A stretch of DNA of 64,000 nt from Megamonas sp. UBA1796 (GTDB taxonomy: Bacteria; Bacillota; Negativicutes; Selenomonadales; Selenomonadaceae), in the NCBI GenBank assembly GCA_002319795.1, contig DCFU01000030.1:6565-70564 (forward strand), given 5' to 3'. The notes below the pieces were generated by a model that was not told the DNA's origin, ran no database searches, and saw only the letters and a list, made by a program, of their open reading frames with translations. The position numbers were made by a program, and so were the translations under genes. This document shows, piece after piece, positions 1 to 9,230 of the stretch. Numbering within the stretch: position 1 is the stretch's first letter; every line of letters begins with the position of its first letter.

Positions 1-26
1 ATTTATTGGAGAAAGAAGGCATTAAA

Positions 27-1178
27 ATGAGCAAAAAAATAGATATATTAATTAAAAATGCAAATGTAATTAATGCTGAAAAAGGTACTATTGAAAAAGG
101 GGATGTAGCGATTTCCAATGGAAAATTTGTAGAATATAATTTTAATGAATCGTATATCGTCGAGGATTTATTAGACGCAAAAGGCTATTATGTAAGTCCG
201 GGCTGGATTGATTCGCATACACATATTTTTAAAGATGTTACGGAGCCTGGAATGGCAGCAGACCTAGGCTTAATTCCAATGGGAATCACATCGACGATTG
301 ATGGTGGTAGTGCGGGTATTGGTACATGGCCAATTTTTAAGAGACATATCGTTGATGCTGGTTATTTAAATATTTTCTATTCTATTAATGTTTCTCCAGC
401 AGGCCAAATTACGGAGCGTTATCCTGAAAATGTAGATCCACAAAATTATGATGTTGATAAATTAAGAGATATTTTGGAAACAGATTCAGAACATGCAAGA
501 GGACTAAAATTACGTTACGGAGCTGAAGTTGTTGCACCTTTTGGGAATGATGTTTTAGATAAAACAATAGAATTGGCGGATAAGTTAGACTGTACGATTA
601 CATTACATGTTACAAATCCACCTTGTTCAATGGAAGAGATCGTTTCAAAAATGAGACCAGGGGATATTATCTGTCATATTTATCAAGGAAAACGCAGCAC
701 TATTATTGATGAAAATGGCAAAGTAAAAGATGCAGTATTTGAAGCGAGAAAACGTGGCGTATATTTTGATTCTGCTGATGCCCGGATAAATCATTGTTAT
801 AAAGTTATTAAACCTTCAGTGGCACAGGGGTTTAAGCCGGATATTATTTCTACTGATTTAACACAAAATGGTATATTTAGTAATATGTGTTGGGGGTTGC
901 CGGTGGTGCTTTCAAAATGGCTGAATTTAGGATTATCGTTGGAAGAAGTCATTGCGGATTGCACATCTCATCCAGCTAAAATTCATCATTTGCCCAATGG
1001 GATTGGAACACTTGATAATGGTGCTGCCGCTAATGCTACGATTTTTAGTTTAGAAGATAGAACCTTTCATTTAAAAAATAGAATGGGAGAAGAGTTTGAT
1101 GGACAAAAATTAATTATTCCTCAAGTCACCATCATCAATGGTAAGGTCAGATATAAAAGTTTATCTTTTCCACTTTAA
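27..1178 (+). CDS. Amidohydrolase/deacetylase-family metallohydrolase (EF_0837/AHA_3915-like)
   Basis: The 383-residue product has the amidohydrolase (dihydroorotase-like TIM barrel) layout. An N-terminal beta strand region leads to a metal-binding HTH motif at residues 64-66 (DSHTH). Lys161 in GLKLRYG is the likely carboxylated lysine, followed by LHVT near 194, ICHIY near 220 and an STDLT aspartate motif late in the barrel. Family members are hydrolases of cyclic amides or N-acyl compounds; the substrate cannot be read here. The ATG at 27 is preferred over an upstream TTG because GGAGAAAGAAGG sits 7 bases before it. The gene is clearly more AT-rich than the genes that follow, so it may have another origin. 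A weak AU-rich hairpin (1160-1193) plus T6 at 1201-1206 could end the transcript. Confidence 0.75.
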   Translation: MSKKIDILIKNANVINAEKGTIEKGDVAISNGKFVEYNFNESYIVEDLLDAKGYYVSPGWIDSHTHIFKDVTEPGMAADLGLIPMGITSTIDGGSAGIGTWPIFKRHIVDAGYLNIFYSINVSPAGQITERYPENVDPQNYDVDKLRDILETDSEHARGLKLRYGAEVVAPFGNDVLDKTIELADKLDCTITLHVTNPPCSMEEIVSKMRPGDIICHIYQGKRSTIIDENGKVKDAVFEARKRGVYFDSADARINHCYKVIKPSVAQGFKPDIISTDLTQNGIFSNMCWGLPVVLSKWLNLGLSLEEVIADCTSHPAKIHHLPNGIGTLDNGAAANATIFSLEDRTFHLKNRMGEEFDGQKLIIPQVTIINGKVRYKSLSFPL

Positions 1179-1238
1179 TGGTTAGAAGATAAAAGATGAA
1201 TTTTTTATTTATGAAGAAATAAATTGGGGGACTTAGCA

Positions 1239-2387
1239 ATGAAAGAATGTCAATTAACGATTCCGGCAATGATTTATGCAGGACAGGGAAGTATAGAGAA
1301 ATTGACGGAGATTATCAAAAAGGAAAAGGCAGAATCCATTCTGCTTTTTACAGATAAAGGCGTACGCAGTGTCGGGCTCACGAAGCGCATAGAAGCAATC
1401 TGTTCTGCCGTACAGTGCAGGGTTGTCGATGATCTGACAGCAGAACCGGCGGTCGCTGATGTAGAGCGTGTTATTGCCGAGGTTGGCAAAGAGCAGGTGG
1501 ATCTTATCATCGGTGTGGGCGGCGGAAGCGTCATGGATGCATCGAAGCTCGCAAGTATTGTAGTAGGGGCCGATTATACGCTGCGCGATCTTTTGCAGGA
1601 CAGCGGCATGGCGAAAAAGTATATTAAAACGGTCATGATACCGACTACCTGTGGCACAGGTTCTGAGGCAACCTGCAATGCAATCGTGGCAATTCCGGAA
1701 AAGGAATCAAAGCAGGGAATAGTAAATAATTGTATGATTCCGGACTATGTGATTCTTGATGCAGATATGATTGCCGGATTGCCGCAGAAAATCATCGCGG
1801 CAACGGGTGTCGATGCACTGGCACATGCTGTTGAATGCTTCACTTCCAAGAAGGCCACGGTGCTCAGTGATACTTACGCGCGTGAAGGCGCCTGCAAGAT
1901 TTTTCACAATATCCGCCGGGCTTACAACAATCCGGATGATATGGAAGCAAAAGGCGAAATGATGATAGGGGCTTTTTACGGTGGGGTAGCTATCACAGGT
2001 TCTGGTACGACCGCTGTACATGCACTGTCCTATCCGCTTGGTGGCAAATACCATATCGCGCATGGTGTATCCAACGCAATTCTCTTTGCCCATGTCATGG
2101 CATTCAATAAAGATGCCTGTGTGGAACGACTGGCGCTTCTCTGTGATGCGGTTTATCCCGAGCTGTCGGTGAGAACTGCAGAGAAAAAAGCAGATCATAT
2201 TATTGAAGAAATCGCTGCGATTGTCAGAGAGACAAATATTCCGACCAGCCTGCAGAGCTTTGGGGTAAAGCCGGAGGATCTGGATTTTTTGGTCGAAGCT
2301 GGCGGCCAGCAGCAGCGACTTTTGGTAAATAATTGTAAAAAACTTTCACTGGCAGACATCCGTATGATTTACAAAAAGGTTTTTTGA
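1239..2387 (+). CDS. Iron-containing alcohol dehydrogenase
   Basis: The 382-residue product is a full-length group III Fe-dependent alcohol dehydrogenase. The nucleotide-binding GGGSVMDASK lies at residues 94-103, PTTCGTGSEAT at about 135-145, and metal ligands are expected at Asp192 and His196 (VDALAHAVE) and at two later histidines (VHALSYP and IAHGVSN). Such enzymes interconvert aldehydes or ketones and alcohols with NAD(P)H in the cytoplasm; the substrate is not evident. The ATG at 1239 has GGGGG 8 bases upstream, so the TTG at 1224 is rejected. A strong terminator follows at 2417. It lies just upstream of a sigma-54 activator, which might regulate it, but I see no -24/-12 promoter before it. 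Confidence 0.88.
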   Translation: MKECQLTIPAMIYAGQGSIEKLTEIIKKEKAESILLFTDKGVRSVGLTKRIEAICSAVQCRVVDDLTAEPAVADVERVIAEVGKEQVDLIIGVGGGSVMDASKLASIVVGADYTLRDLLQDSGMAKKYIKTVMIPTTCGTGSEATCNAIVAIPEKESKQGIVNNCMIPDYVILDADMIAGLPQKIIAATGVDALAHAVECFTSKKATVLSDTYAREGACKIFHNIRRAYNNPDDMEAKGEMMIGAFYGGVAITGSGTTAVHALSYPLGGKYHIAHGVSNAILFAHVMAFNKDACVERLALLCDAVYPELSVRTAEKKADHIIEEIAAIVRETNIPTSLQSFGVKPEDLDFLVEAGGQQQRLLVNNCKKLSLADIRMIYKKVF

Positions 2388-2416
2388 CAATATACTTCTT
2401 AGTAAGAAATTGGGAA

Positions 2417-2452
2417 ACAGGCTGCTTGCTGTATGCGGGCAGCCTGTTTTTT
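2417..2452 (+). terminator. Rho-independent terminator after the alcohol dehydrogenase
   Basis: A 9-bp perfect stem (ACAGGCTGC with GCAGCCTGT) and a 13-base loop are followed directly by a T run. It separates the dehydrogenase from the regulator that follows. Confidence 0.85.
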
Positions 2453-2546
2453 ATAGAGCTTTTTTCTGTTTCGTTGTATAATCAAGACGTTGCAATTTAA
2501 AACGAATTGAAACTTTTTGCATCTATAAAGAACGGGAGGGGTATCT

Positions 2547-4472
2547 TTGGAAACACAGGTTTTGTTTGTTGCACCCTTTGAGAAGCTGCATAAAATAGCA
2601 GTACAGGTCGTTGAGGAAAAATTTGCGGCGAAGAAGGGCCGCATCCGTGTCATCAAGGGCGACCTGGGAGAAAGTATGCCGGTTGTGCGCCAGGCCGTTG
2701 AGGATGGTATCGAGGTTGTTGTGAGCCGCGGCGGCACAGCCAAGCTTATTGCGGAGAATGTGCAGGTACCTGTTATTCCAGTGCGGATCAGTATCATGGA
2801 TGTCATACGGATGCTCTCTGTACATAAAGATGTTTATGAAAAGATTGGTATTGCGGGTTTTAAGAATGTGATTTATGGCAGTGAGGAAATTGGTAAAATT
2901 CTGGGTATTGAGCTGGTGGAAATTCCGCTGCAGGGAGAGGAAGAGGCGCTGCAAAAGCTCGCCGCAGCCAAGGCGGACGGGGTTCAGTATATCGTGGGAG
3001 ATTCGATCTCAGTGAAGATCGCGAAGCGGTTGGGGCTGCCCGGCGAACTTATTGACTCTGGGCGTGAAGCCATATTCACAGCCCTGAAGGAGGCTATGCT
3101 CATTGCGAAGATACGCCGGGAAGAACAGGAACGCTCGGCTATGCTGCGTAAAGTCATAGATCAGTCGGCTGACGGTATTGTAGCAACGGATGCTGCAGGG
3201 CAGATTACCATGATGAACGCACAGGCTGAAAAAATATTCAAGGTATCCCATTTTGACGCACTTGGCAAAACAATAGGACAGGTATTCCCAGTTCTGCAGA
3301 TGGCTTCGACGAAAGAAGATAACGGCTATTTCGATGATTTTCATGAAATCGATCAGAAGACCTTTACCGTAAAGCACAGCTTGCTGCGTATAAAGGAAGA
3401 AACTATCGGTGAATTGTTCAACCTGCAAAATGTCTCACGTCTGCAAAAAATAGAGCGCAGCGTGCGCAAGAAACTGCACCAGAAAGGCCTTGTGGCGAAG
3501 CAGCATATGACAGACATCGTGGGAAAATCTGCGGGCTGTATGGAGATGAAACGCAAAGCAGCGAAATATGCCCTGACTGAATCCACCATACTTATTACAG
3601 GAGCTTCCGGCACAGGTAAGGAGGTACTTGTACAGAGTATCCATAATGCGAGCACCCGCGCTGAAGGCCCCTTTGTAGCTGTGAACTGTGCAGCGCTGCC
3701 GGAAAATCTGCTGGAGAGTGAACTTTTCGGCTACGAAGATGGAGCCTTTACGGGTGCACGGCGTGGTGGAAGGCAGGGGTTGTTCGAACTTGCACATGGC
3801 GGAACGCTGTTTCTCGATGAAATCGGTGAAATGCCGATGAACTTGCAGTCGAGGCTGTTGCGCGTGCTGCAGGAAAAGGAGGTTATGCGGCTTGGCGGAG
3901 ACAGTGTGGTTCCGGTCGATGTCCGCATCATTTCCGCAACAAACCGCAATTTGGCGCAAATGGTGGAGCAGCGGCTGTTCCGTGAGGATTTGTATTACCG
4001 GCTGAATATCCTTCGAATCCAGATGCCGACATTGGCCGAGCGAGCCGTTGATATTCCGCTGCTCGCTCGCAGCCTCATGCGCAGTATGCAGGAGGTGAAT
4101 CCACATATTGCGGGAATAGAGCCGGAGGCCGCAGACTATTTAAGATCGCGTGCCTGGCCAGGGAATATCCGACAGTTGTCCAATGTGATCGAACGCGCGA
4201 TGCTGCTCTCTGAAGGCCCACAGCTTACGCGGGAGGATTTCCTTGCCTCCATTGAGAGCAGTGAGGAACCCGTCCGGATGGAGAAGGAACAGAACGGAGA
4301 CGGAAGAGATGCGTCGATTTGGCCGATGGCAAGTCTGGCGGAGCTGGAACAGGAGGCTATGGAGAGAATCCTGCGCGAGGAACATTTCAACTACAGCCGT
4401 ACGGCTGCGCGTCTGGGAATTCATCGTACGACACTCTGGAGGCGCATGCATCGCGCCAAACAGGGAAAATAA
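2547..4472 (+). CDS. Sigma-54-dependent activator, PrpR-type (PrpR_N-PAS-AAA+-Fis)
   Basis: The 641-residue regulator has a PrpR N-terminal sensor-like domain (about 1-175, with SRGGTA), a PAS domain (about 195-290, DQSADGIVATD), a central AAA+ domain and a C-terminal Fis-type helix-turn-helix (about 600-640, SRTAARLGIHRTTLWRR). Walker A GASGTGKE is near 351, the sigma-54-contacting GAFTGA near 399 and Walker B TLFLDEIG near 420. It should activate RpoN-dependent transcription in response to a ligand bound by the N-terminal domain. The TTG start is supported by GGGAGGGG at 2534-2541. The target is unclear: both the dehydrogenase before it and the hydrogenase operon after it are candidates, but I found no convincing -24/-12 element in either gap. 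Confidence 0.85.
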   Translation: METQVLFVAPFEKLHKIAVQVVEEKFAAKKGRIRVIKGDLGESMPVVRQAVEDGIEVVVSRGGTAKLIAENVQVPVIPVRISIMDVIRMLSVHKDVYEKIGIAGFKNVIYGSEEIGKILGIELVEIPLQGEEEALQKLAAAKADGVQYIVGDSISVKIAKRLGLPGELIDSGREAIFTALKEAMLIAKIRREEQERSAMLRKVIDQSADGIVATDAAGQITMMNAQAEKIFKVSHFDALGKTIGQVFPVLQMASTKEDNGYFDDFHEIDQKTFTVKHSLLRIKEETIGELFNLQNVSRLQKIERSVRKKLHQKGLVAKQHMTDIVGKSAGCMEMKRKAAKYALTESTILITGASGTGKEVLVQSIHNASTRAEGPFVAVNCAALPENLLESELFGYEDGAFTGARRGGRQGLFELAHGGTLFLDEIGEMPMNLQSRLLRVLQEKEVMRLGGDSVVPVDVRIISATNRNLAQMVEQRLFREDLYYRLNILRIQMPTLAERAVDIPLLARSLMRSMQEVNPHIAGIEPEAADYLRSRAWPGNIRQLSNVIERAMLLSEGPQLTREDFLASIESSEEPVRMEKEQNGDGRDASIWPMASLAELEQEAMERILREEHFNYSRTAARLGIHRTTLWRRMHRAKQGK

Positions 4473-4766
4473 ATCGGGCCACGGGCAGGAATATTTCTTA
4501 TGCATAACGAAAATATACAGAAAATATGCATATTGCTTTTAATCCAAAGGAAGGGATGTGTTTTCACTAAAAAAGTTTCAGCAGAACATATATTATTAAA
4601 GTTTATGAGTCGTGTCTTCAACTATAATTACAGGTGGATTTTTCTTTTTAATGGGTATATAATTGAAGGCGTATGCGAAAATGTTTTGCAGAAACAAACG
4701 TAGAACTCATTTTATGGTATACGTAATTTTTAAAAGATTCTCTGGAATCGATGAGGAGGTAAAAAA
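4473..4766 (+). promoter_or_regulatory. Leader region of the hydrogenase operon with paired palindromic octamers
   Basis: This 294-base AT-rich gap has no gene. The palindromic octamer TATGCATA occurs twice, at 4499-4506 and 4525-4532, 26 bases apart centre to centre, an arrangement typical of paired operator or activator sites. TATAAT-like hexamers occur at 4623-4628 and 4658-4663 without good -35 partners. A sigma-54 element would fit the upstream regulator, but none matching both GG and GC at the right spacing was found. Confidence 0.35.
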
Positions 4767-5864
4767 GTGGACAAACGGGAGAGTATGTGGGATGTATATC
4801 TCAGAAAGGGCATAAGCCGCCGCAGCTTCCTGAAAGGCTGTGCAGCTCTTACTGCCATGATGGGACTCAGTACGGATATGCTTTCTGAAGTAGTTGAGGC
4901 CGCAGAAGCAAAACCACTGCCGGTTGTAATCTGGCTGCATGGTCATGAATGCACCGGCTGTGATGAGTCTTTTTTGCGTTCAGCTTCACCGCTTGCGTCC
5001 GACGTTGTGCTCAATAATATTGACCTGGAATACAGTCATGTTTTGAGTGCGGGCAGTGGTGAGCCGTTTGAGGCACATCTTGAGGAAACTATTCAGAAAT
5101 ATGCAGGGCAGTACATTCTGGCAGTAGAGGGAGCTGTATCGACGAAGGATAACGGCATTTACTGCATGACGGGCGGCAAGCCGTTCGTACAGACATTGCA
5201 GCGCGTAGCCAAGGGAGCTGCAGCTGTTATCGCTTATGGGACATGTGCGACCTCCGGCGGTATTCAGGCGGCAAATCCGAATCCGACCGGTTCCAGCGGG
5301 ATTTCTCATTTTATTGGGGACAAGCCGTTGGTGAATGTTCCGGGATGCCCGCCGATTCCAGAGGTTATGACGGGTGTGATCATGCATGTAGCACTCTTCG
5401 GCAAGCTGCCGCCGCTTGATGGGGATGGCCGTCCGAAGCAGTTCTATGGCAATCGTATCCATGATACATGTTATCGCCGTCCGTTCTTCGATGCGGGACT
5501 ATTTGCGGAGAGTTATGATGATAAAGGCTCGAAGGCTGGCTGGTGCCTTTACAAACTGGGCTGCCGCGGGCCGGAAACTTACAATTCGTGTGGCAACATG
5601 CGCTGGTATCAGGGCATGTCCTATCCAATCCAGTCGGGGGCACCATGCATCGGCTGCAGCAATGCGCATTTCTGGGATGAGGCGCCGTTCTCCAAACGCT
5701 TGCCGGAATACGGTCCGCTCGGAGACATCGACAAGATCGGTGCGGGACTTGCGGTTGCGACAGGCGTCGGCGTAGTGGCACATGGGGCGCTGAGCACGAT
5801 TCAGAAGAAAAAACGTCAGGAAGCCGAGCAGGCTGAACATGACGAGAAGCAGGTGAAAAAATGA
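4767..5864 (+). CDS. hyaA: [NiFe] hydrogenase small subunit, group 1, Tat-exported
   Basis: The 365-residue iron-sulfur subunit begins with a twin-arginine signal (SRRSFLKG, about residues 18-25) and a hydrophobic stretch. Cluster ligands follow: CTGCDES, GTCATSGG and PGCPP for the proximal cluster, then HDTC, GWCLYKLGC, NSC and PCIGC for the distal and medial clusters. A C-terminal hydrophobic segment (IGAGLAVATGVGVVAHG) would anchor it in the membrane. The proximal motif is CTGC with glycine after TSG, so the two extra cysteines of oxygen-tolerant Hyd-1 enzymes are missing, pointing to a standard oxygen-sensitive enzyme. The GTG start has GAGGAGGT 6 bases upstream. It overlaps the large-subunit gene by 4 bases. 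Confidence 0.95.
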   Translation: MDKRESMWDVYLRKGISRRSFLKGCAALTAMMGLSTDMLSEVVEAAEAKPLPVVIWLHGHECTGCDESFLRSASPLASDVVLNNIDLEYSHVLSAGSGEPFEAHLEETIQKYAGQYILAVEGAVSTKDNGIYCMTGGKPFVQTLQRVAKGAAAVIAYGTCATSGGIQAANPNPTGSSGISHFIGDKPLVNVPGCPPIPEVMTGVIMHVALFGKLPPLDGDGRPKQFYGNRIHDTCYRRPFFDAGLFAESYDDKGSKAGWCLYKLGCRGPETYNSCGNMRWYQGMSYPIQSGAPCIGCSNAHFWDEAPFSKRLPEYGPLGDIDKIGAGLAVATGVGVVAHGALSTIQKKKRQEAEQAEHDEKQVKK

Positions 5865-7777
5865 AACACGTTGTAGTAGATCCGGTAACGCGTATAGAAG
5901 GTCATCTTCGTGTCGAGGTGCAGGTAGACGAAGCATCCGGCAAGGTGCAGGATGCCATATCGAGTGGCACGGCATGGCGTGGCCTGGAGCTTGTCATGAA
6001 CGACCGCGATCCGCGTGATGCCTGGGCTTATATTCAGCGTATCTGCGGTGTCTGTACGACAGCACATGCGCTTGCGTCCCTGCGTGCGGTAGAGGATGCA
6101 CTGGGCATCACGATTCCGAAGAATGCCCACTATATCCGCAGCATTATGGCGGCTTCACAGACGATACAGGATCATGTCATTCATTTTTATCATCTGCATG
6201 CCTTGGACTGGGTGAGTCCGCTGGAAGCTTTGAAGGCAGATCCGATTGCTACGGCGCATCTGCAAAGTGTCGTGCTGCAGAACTACAAGCTTCCGTTCAC
6301 GGGACCGGCCAAGATTGATACCGAGGCATATCCCAAGGAGTTCCCGCAGGCTGCACCGGAGTATTTCGATACTTTCAAGAAAAAGATCCAGGCCATTGTT
6401 GAAAGCGGACAGCTGGGTATCTTTGCCGCGCAGTGGTGGGATCATCCGGATTATCAGCTTCTGCCGCCGGAAGTTCATCTTCTTGCGGTAACGCATTATT
6501 TGGAGATGCTTGATAAGCAGCGCGAGATCGTTATACCGCATGTCATCCTGGGCGGTAAGAATCCGCATCCGCATTATATGGTGGGCGGCATGCCATGCTC
6601 GATTTCCCTCGATGACGGCAACGCGCCGTTGAATACAGCACGTCTTAATATCGTGGATCGTGCCATCAATACGACACGTTCCTTGGTCAACAATTTCTAT
6701 CTGCCGGATGTTTTGGCGATTGGTGCACTTTATGTCCAGAAGGGTTACGTCGATGGCGGCGGACTTTCCAAGGAGCGTGTGCTCGGTTTTGGCGACTATC
6801 CGGATGAGCCTTTCTCCGGCGCATCGGATGGCAGTTATTTCAAAAATCAGCTCATCCGCTGCAACGGTGTAGTCGAGAATTTTGGCAAGGGAGTTGCACA
6901 GGCGGTCTATACAGAGCTGAAGAGCGAGGATATTACGAGTCCGGAAGTGCTTACAGAGGGCGTGGAGCATGCCTGGTATGAATATCCGGGGCACAAGAGT
7001 GACGAGTCACTTCATCCGTGGGACGGCATAACCTCTGCAAAATTTGCCGGACCGAAGGAAGGCACGGAGACCGATTGGAAAGCACTGAACGAGCAGGGCA
7101 AATACTCCTGGCTCAAAACGCCGAAATGGCGTGGCAAGCTTTGTGAAGTAGGGCCTTTGGCGCGTTACATTATCATATATACGAAAGCGAAGAAGGGCGT
7201 TCTTGGCGAACCTACCTGGGCGGAAAAAATGATTCTTGACCAGATCGATGCGGTATCGAAGGTCCTGAAGCTTCAGCCGGAAGTATGGATGCCGACGATG
7301 GTCGGACGCACAGCGGTACGCGCACTTGAAGCGCAGGTGAACTCGGAGATGAGCCGGTATTTCTTCGACAAGCTCATCGCGAATATCAAATCCGGTGATA
7401 CCAAGGTTGCCAATACGGATAAATGGGATCCGAAAACCTGGCCGAAGGAAGCAAAAGGCGTAGGACTCTATGAGGCACCGCGCGGCGCACTGAGTCACTG
7501 GATTGTCATTAAGAACGGCAAAACAGCGAATTACCAGGCTATTGTGCCGACTACATGGAATGCCTGCCCGCGTGATGACAAGGCCGGACATGGTGCTTAC
7601 GAACAAGCTATGATGGATACGAAGGTCAAGATTCCGGACAAGCCGTTGGAAATCGTAAAGGTTGTGCGTTCCTTTGATCCGTGCATGGCGTGTGCAACAC
7701 ATCTTTACAATGCAAAGGGCGAAAAAATCAAGGTCGTGACGACGGATCCCTATACGGGGACGCATGTCGAAGAATAA
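5861..7777 (+). CDS. hyaB: [NiFe] hydrogenase large subunit, group 1
   Basis: The 638-residue catalytic subunit carries both nickel-binding motifs: RICGVC near residues 60-65 and DPCMACATH near 606-614. It oxidises H2 at a Ni-Fe(CN)2CO site and passes electrons through the small subunit to the cytochrome b encoded next. The sequence continues about 24 residues beyond the DPCxxCxxH motif, so it is made as a precursor cleaved after that histidine by the maturation endopeptidase encoded at 9893. This extension is longer than the usual ~15 residues and lacks the common VKVL ending. Its ATG overlaps the small-subunit stop codon (ATGA), implying translational coupling. Confidence 0.95.
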   Translation: MKHVVVDPVTRIEGHLRVEVQVDEASGKVQDAISSGTAWRGLELVMNDRDPRDAWAYIQRICGVCTTAHALASLRAVEDALGITIPKNAHYIRSIMAASQTIQDHVIHFYHLHALDWVSPLEALKADPIATAHLQSVVLQNYKLPFTGPAKIDTEAYPKEFPQAAPEYFDTFKKKIQAIVESGQLGIFAAQWWDHPDYQLLPPEVHLLAVTHYLEMLDKQREIVIPHVILGGKNPHPHYMVGGMPCSISLDDGNAPLNTARLNIVDRAINTTRSLVNNFYLPDVLAIGALYVQKGYVDGGGLSKERVLGFGDYPDEPFSGASDGSYFKNQLIRCNGVVENFGKGVAQAVYTELKSEDITSPEVLTEGVEHAWYEYPGHKSDESLHPWDGITSAKFAGPKEGTETDWKALNEQGKYSWLKTPKWRGKLCEVGPLARYIIIYTKAKKGVLGEPTWAEKMILDQIDAVSKVLKLQPEVWMPTMVGRTAVRALEAQVNSEMSRYFFDKLIANIKSGDTKVANTDKWDPKTWPKEAKGVGLYEAPRGALSHWIVIKNGKTANYQAIVPTTWNACPRDDKAGHGAYEQAMMDTKVKIPDKPLEIVKVVRSFDPCMACATHLYNAKGEKIKVVTTDPYTGTHVEE

Positions 7778-7827
7778 AATCTGACGAAAGGAAAAGCTAC
7801 GAAGAACGAGTAGCAGGGAACAGTGGA

Positions 7828-8520
7828 ATGAAAGAAGTACCACGCAGAATATATTATCTGTTTAGTCCGTTTTTGCGCATTTTTCACTGGGTTATGGTTG
7901 CCTGTATTCTGACGCTCTTTGTCACAGGACTTTTCATTACAAAGCCTGTAGGGCTTCTGGCAACAGATCCGACGTCTACCATGCTTACAATGGATATGAT
8001 TCGCAGTATCCATTTCCTGGCAGCGTTTATCTTTTGTGCGGTTTTTATCCTGCGCATCTATGGCTTTATCGTCAACAAAGGAGACCGTCTTTTCCCGCGC
8101 GTGTGGGAGGGCCACTTTTATTCCGAGACCATTGAAGTCGCGCTTCATTATATGCTTTTGAAGCCGTCGCATGCGCCGTTTTTGCGGAATCCGCTGGCAC
8201 GTATGTCGTATGCAGGTCTCTATGCCATGGTGTTTGTTGAGATACTTACTGGCTTTGCCATGTACTTCCCAACGAATATGAATTCCATCGGGGGGACGAT
8301 TTTCAGCTGGGTGAATATTGCACTTGGCGGTGAGTTCATGACCCACTTGGTGCATCATTATGTTGCCTGGTTCATCATCGTTTTTGTCATCGGGCATGTT
8401 TACATGGTGGTGCGTGCCGATTTTATGGAAGGCGAAGGCGAGGCATCGAGCATGATTTCCGGTATCAAAATCTTGGAGCATGTGCCTAAGGATGTAAATG
8501 AAATAGAGAGCAGGGAATAA
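7828..8520 (+). CDS. hyaC: Hydrogenase b-type cytochrome subunit (HyaC/CybH family)
   Basis: The 230-residue membrane protein has about four transmembrane helices and the histidines expected for two b-type haems: RIFHWVM near the N-terminus, SIHFLAAF in helix 2, and HHYVAWF with VIGHVYM near the C-terminus. It should accept electrons from the hydrogenase small subunit and reduce the quinone pool. The ATG at 7828 is chosen over an upstream in-frame start inside the large-subunit gene because AGGGAA lies 7-8 bases before it and the protein then begins MKEVPRRIYY, as in the family. It is the third gene of the structural operon. Confidence 0.92.
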   Translation: MKEVPRRIYYLFSPFLRIFHWVMVACILTLFVTGLFITKPVGLLATDPTSTMLTMDMIRSIHFLAAFIFCAVFILRIYGFIVNKGDRLFPRVWEGHFYSETIEVALHYMLLKPSHAPFLRNPLARMSYAGLYAMVFVEILTGFAMYFPTNMNSIGGTIFSWVNIALGGEFMTHLVHHYVAWFIIVFVIGHVYMVVRADFMEGEGEASSMISGIKILEHVPKDVNEIESRE

Positions 8521-8549
8521 TGGCCGGCTCTGGGGGAGTGTGAAACAGT

Positions 8550-8792
8550 ATGTGTAAGGAATGTGGCTGCGGGCAGACGAATGGCAACACGCGTTTGCAG
8601 TTCAATGCCAAAGGATATACGGAGGAAAGTGCCAAGACCGTGGAGAAGGCTCTGTTGGGGCTTCCAGGGGTGCTTTTCGTGCATATCCACGCGCATGATG
8701 GTGAAACAACCATCGACTATAGCCCGGCAAAGACCAAGCTCATGGATATTCTCAAGATATTCAGTGATCATAGTGTCGAGGCTGCTTTATAA
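8550..8792 (+). CDS. Small CxxCGC-motif protein with an HMA-like domain, candidate nickel chaperone
   Basis: This 80-residue protein starts MCKECGCG, matching the N-terminal high-affinity nickel motif (CxxCGC) known from E. coli HypB. The rest (about residues 16-80) looks like a ferredoxin-fold heavy-metal-associated domain: a first strand (TRLQFNAKGY), a helix (SAKTVEKALLGLPG), VLFVHIHAHDGETTIDY and a second helix (TKLMDILKIFSDHS), but without CxxC in the usual HMA loop. The HypB encoded at 9231 lacks any CxxCGC motif, so this protein may carry the nickel site in trans. It sits between the structural genes and hypA with a good GGGGGAG site. The function is an inference. Confidence 0.7.
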   Translation: MCKECGCGQTNGNTRLQFNAKGYTEESAKTVEKALLGLPGVLFVHIHAHDGETTIDYSPAKTKLMDILKIFSDHSVEAAL

Positions 8793-8815
8793 GAATTGAA
8801 GGAATCATGACAGGG

Positions 8816-8864
8816 GACGCTTTTCTCTGCCGCCTTTCTGCGGAAAGATGGCGGGAAAAGCGTC
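8816..8864 (+). promoter_or_regulatory. Long imperfect hairpin before hypA
   Basis: GACGCTTTT at 8816 pairs with AAAAGCGTC ending at 8864. A second helix CCGCC/GGCGG lies inside, and a small TTTC/GAAA stem in the loop. Only TTCT follows, so it is a poor terminator. It lies in the only sizeable gap between the structural and maturation genes and may act as an mRNA processing or stability element. Confidence 0.55.
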
Positions 8865-8888
8865 TTCTCGCTATGTGGAGGTGTACCT

Positions 8889-9230
8889 ATGCACGAAATG
8901 GCTGTTGCGGAAGGAATCCTCGATATCGCACTTGACTATGCGGCCAAGAATCAGGCTGAAAAAATCGGTAAGATTGGCCTGCGGCTGGGTGAGATGGCAG
9001 GTGTGGAGACAGAGTCACTCGAATTTTGTTTTGAATCGTTGGTGAAGGGGACCATCGCGGAGGGTGCGGAGCTTGCGCTGCATCGTATGCCGCTGGTGGG
9101 CCGCTGCCGCAAATGCGGGCATGAGACGCATATCGAGCATTATAATTTTATTTGTCCGGCCTGTGGTAAGGGTGCGCTCGATATTATATCGGGCCGGGAG
9201 CTGCAGGTGGAATATTTGGAGGTGGACTGA
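8889..9230 (+). CDS. hypA: Hydrogenase maturation nickel metallochaperone HypA
   Basis: The 113-residue protein has the defining MHE start, where His2 binds nickel, and a zinc-binding module with two CxxC pairs (CRKCGH and CPACGK, about residues 73-98). HypA works with HypB to insert nickel into the hydrogenase large-subunit precursor in the cytoplasm. Length and motifs are normal for the family. The start is fixed by GGAGGT upstream and by the conserved MHE. hypB follows with no gap after the stop codon. Confidence 0.95.
   Translation: MHEMAVAEGILDIALDYAAKNQAEKIGKIGLRLGEMAGVETESLEFCFESLVKGTIAEGAELALHRMPLVGRCRKCGHETHIEHYNFICPACGKGALDIISGRELQVEYLEVD

Noticed and set aside
4674..4690. Sigma-54 promoter before the hydrogenase operon (TATGCGAAAATG then TTTTGCA)
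   Set aside because: TTGCA fits the -12 element but the required GG at -24 is not at the right spacing (CG instead).
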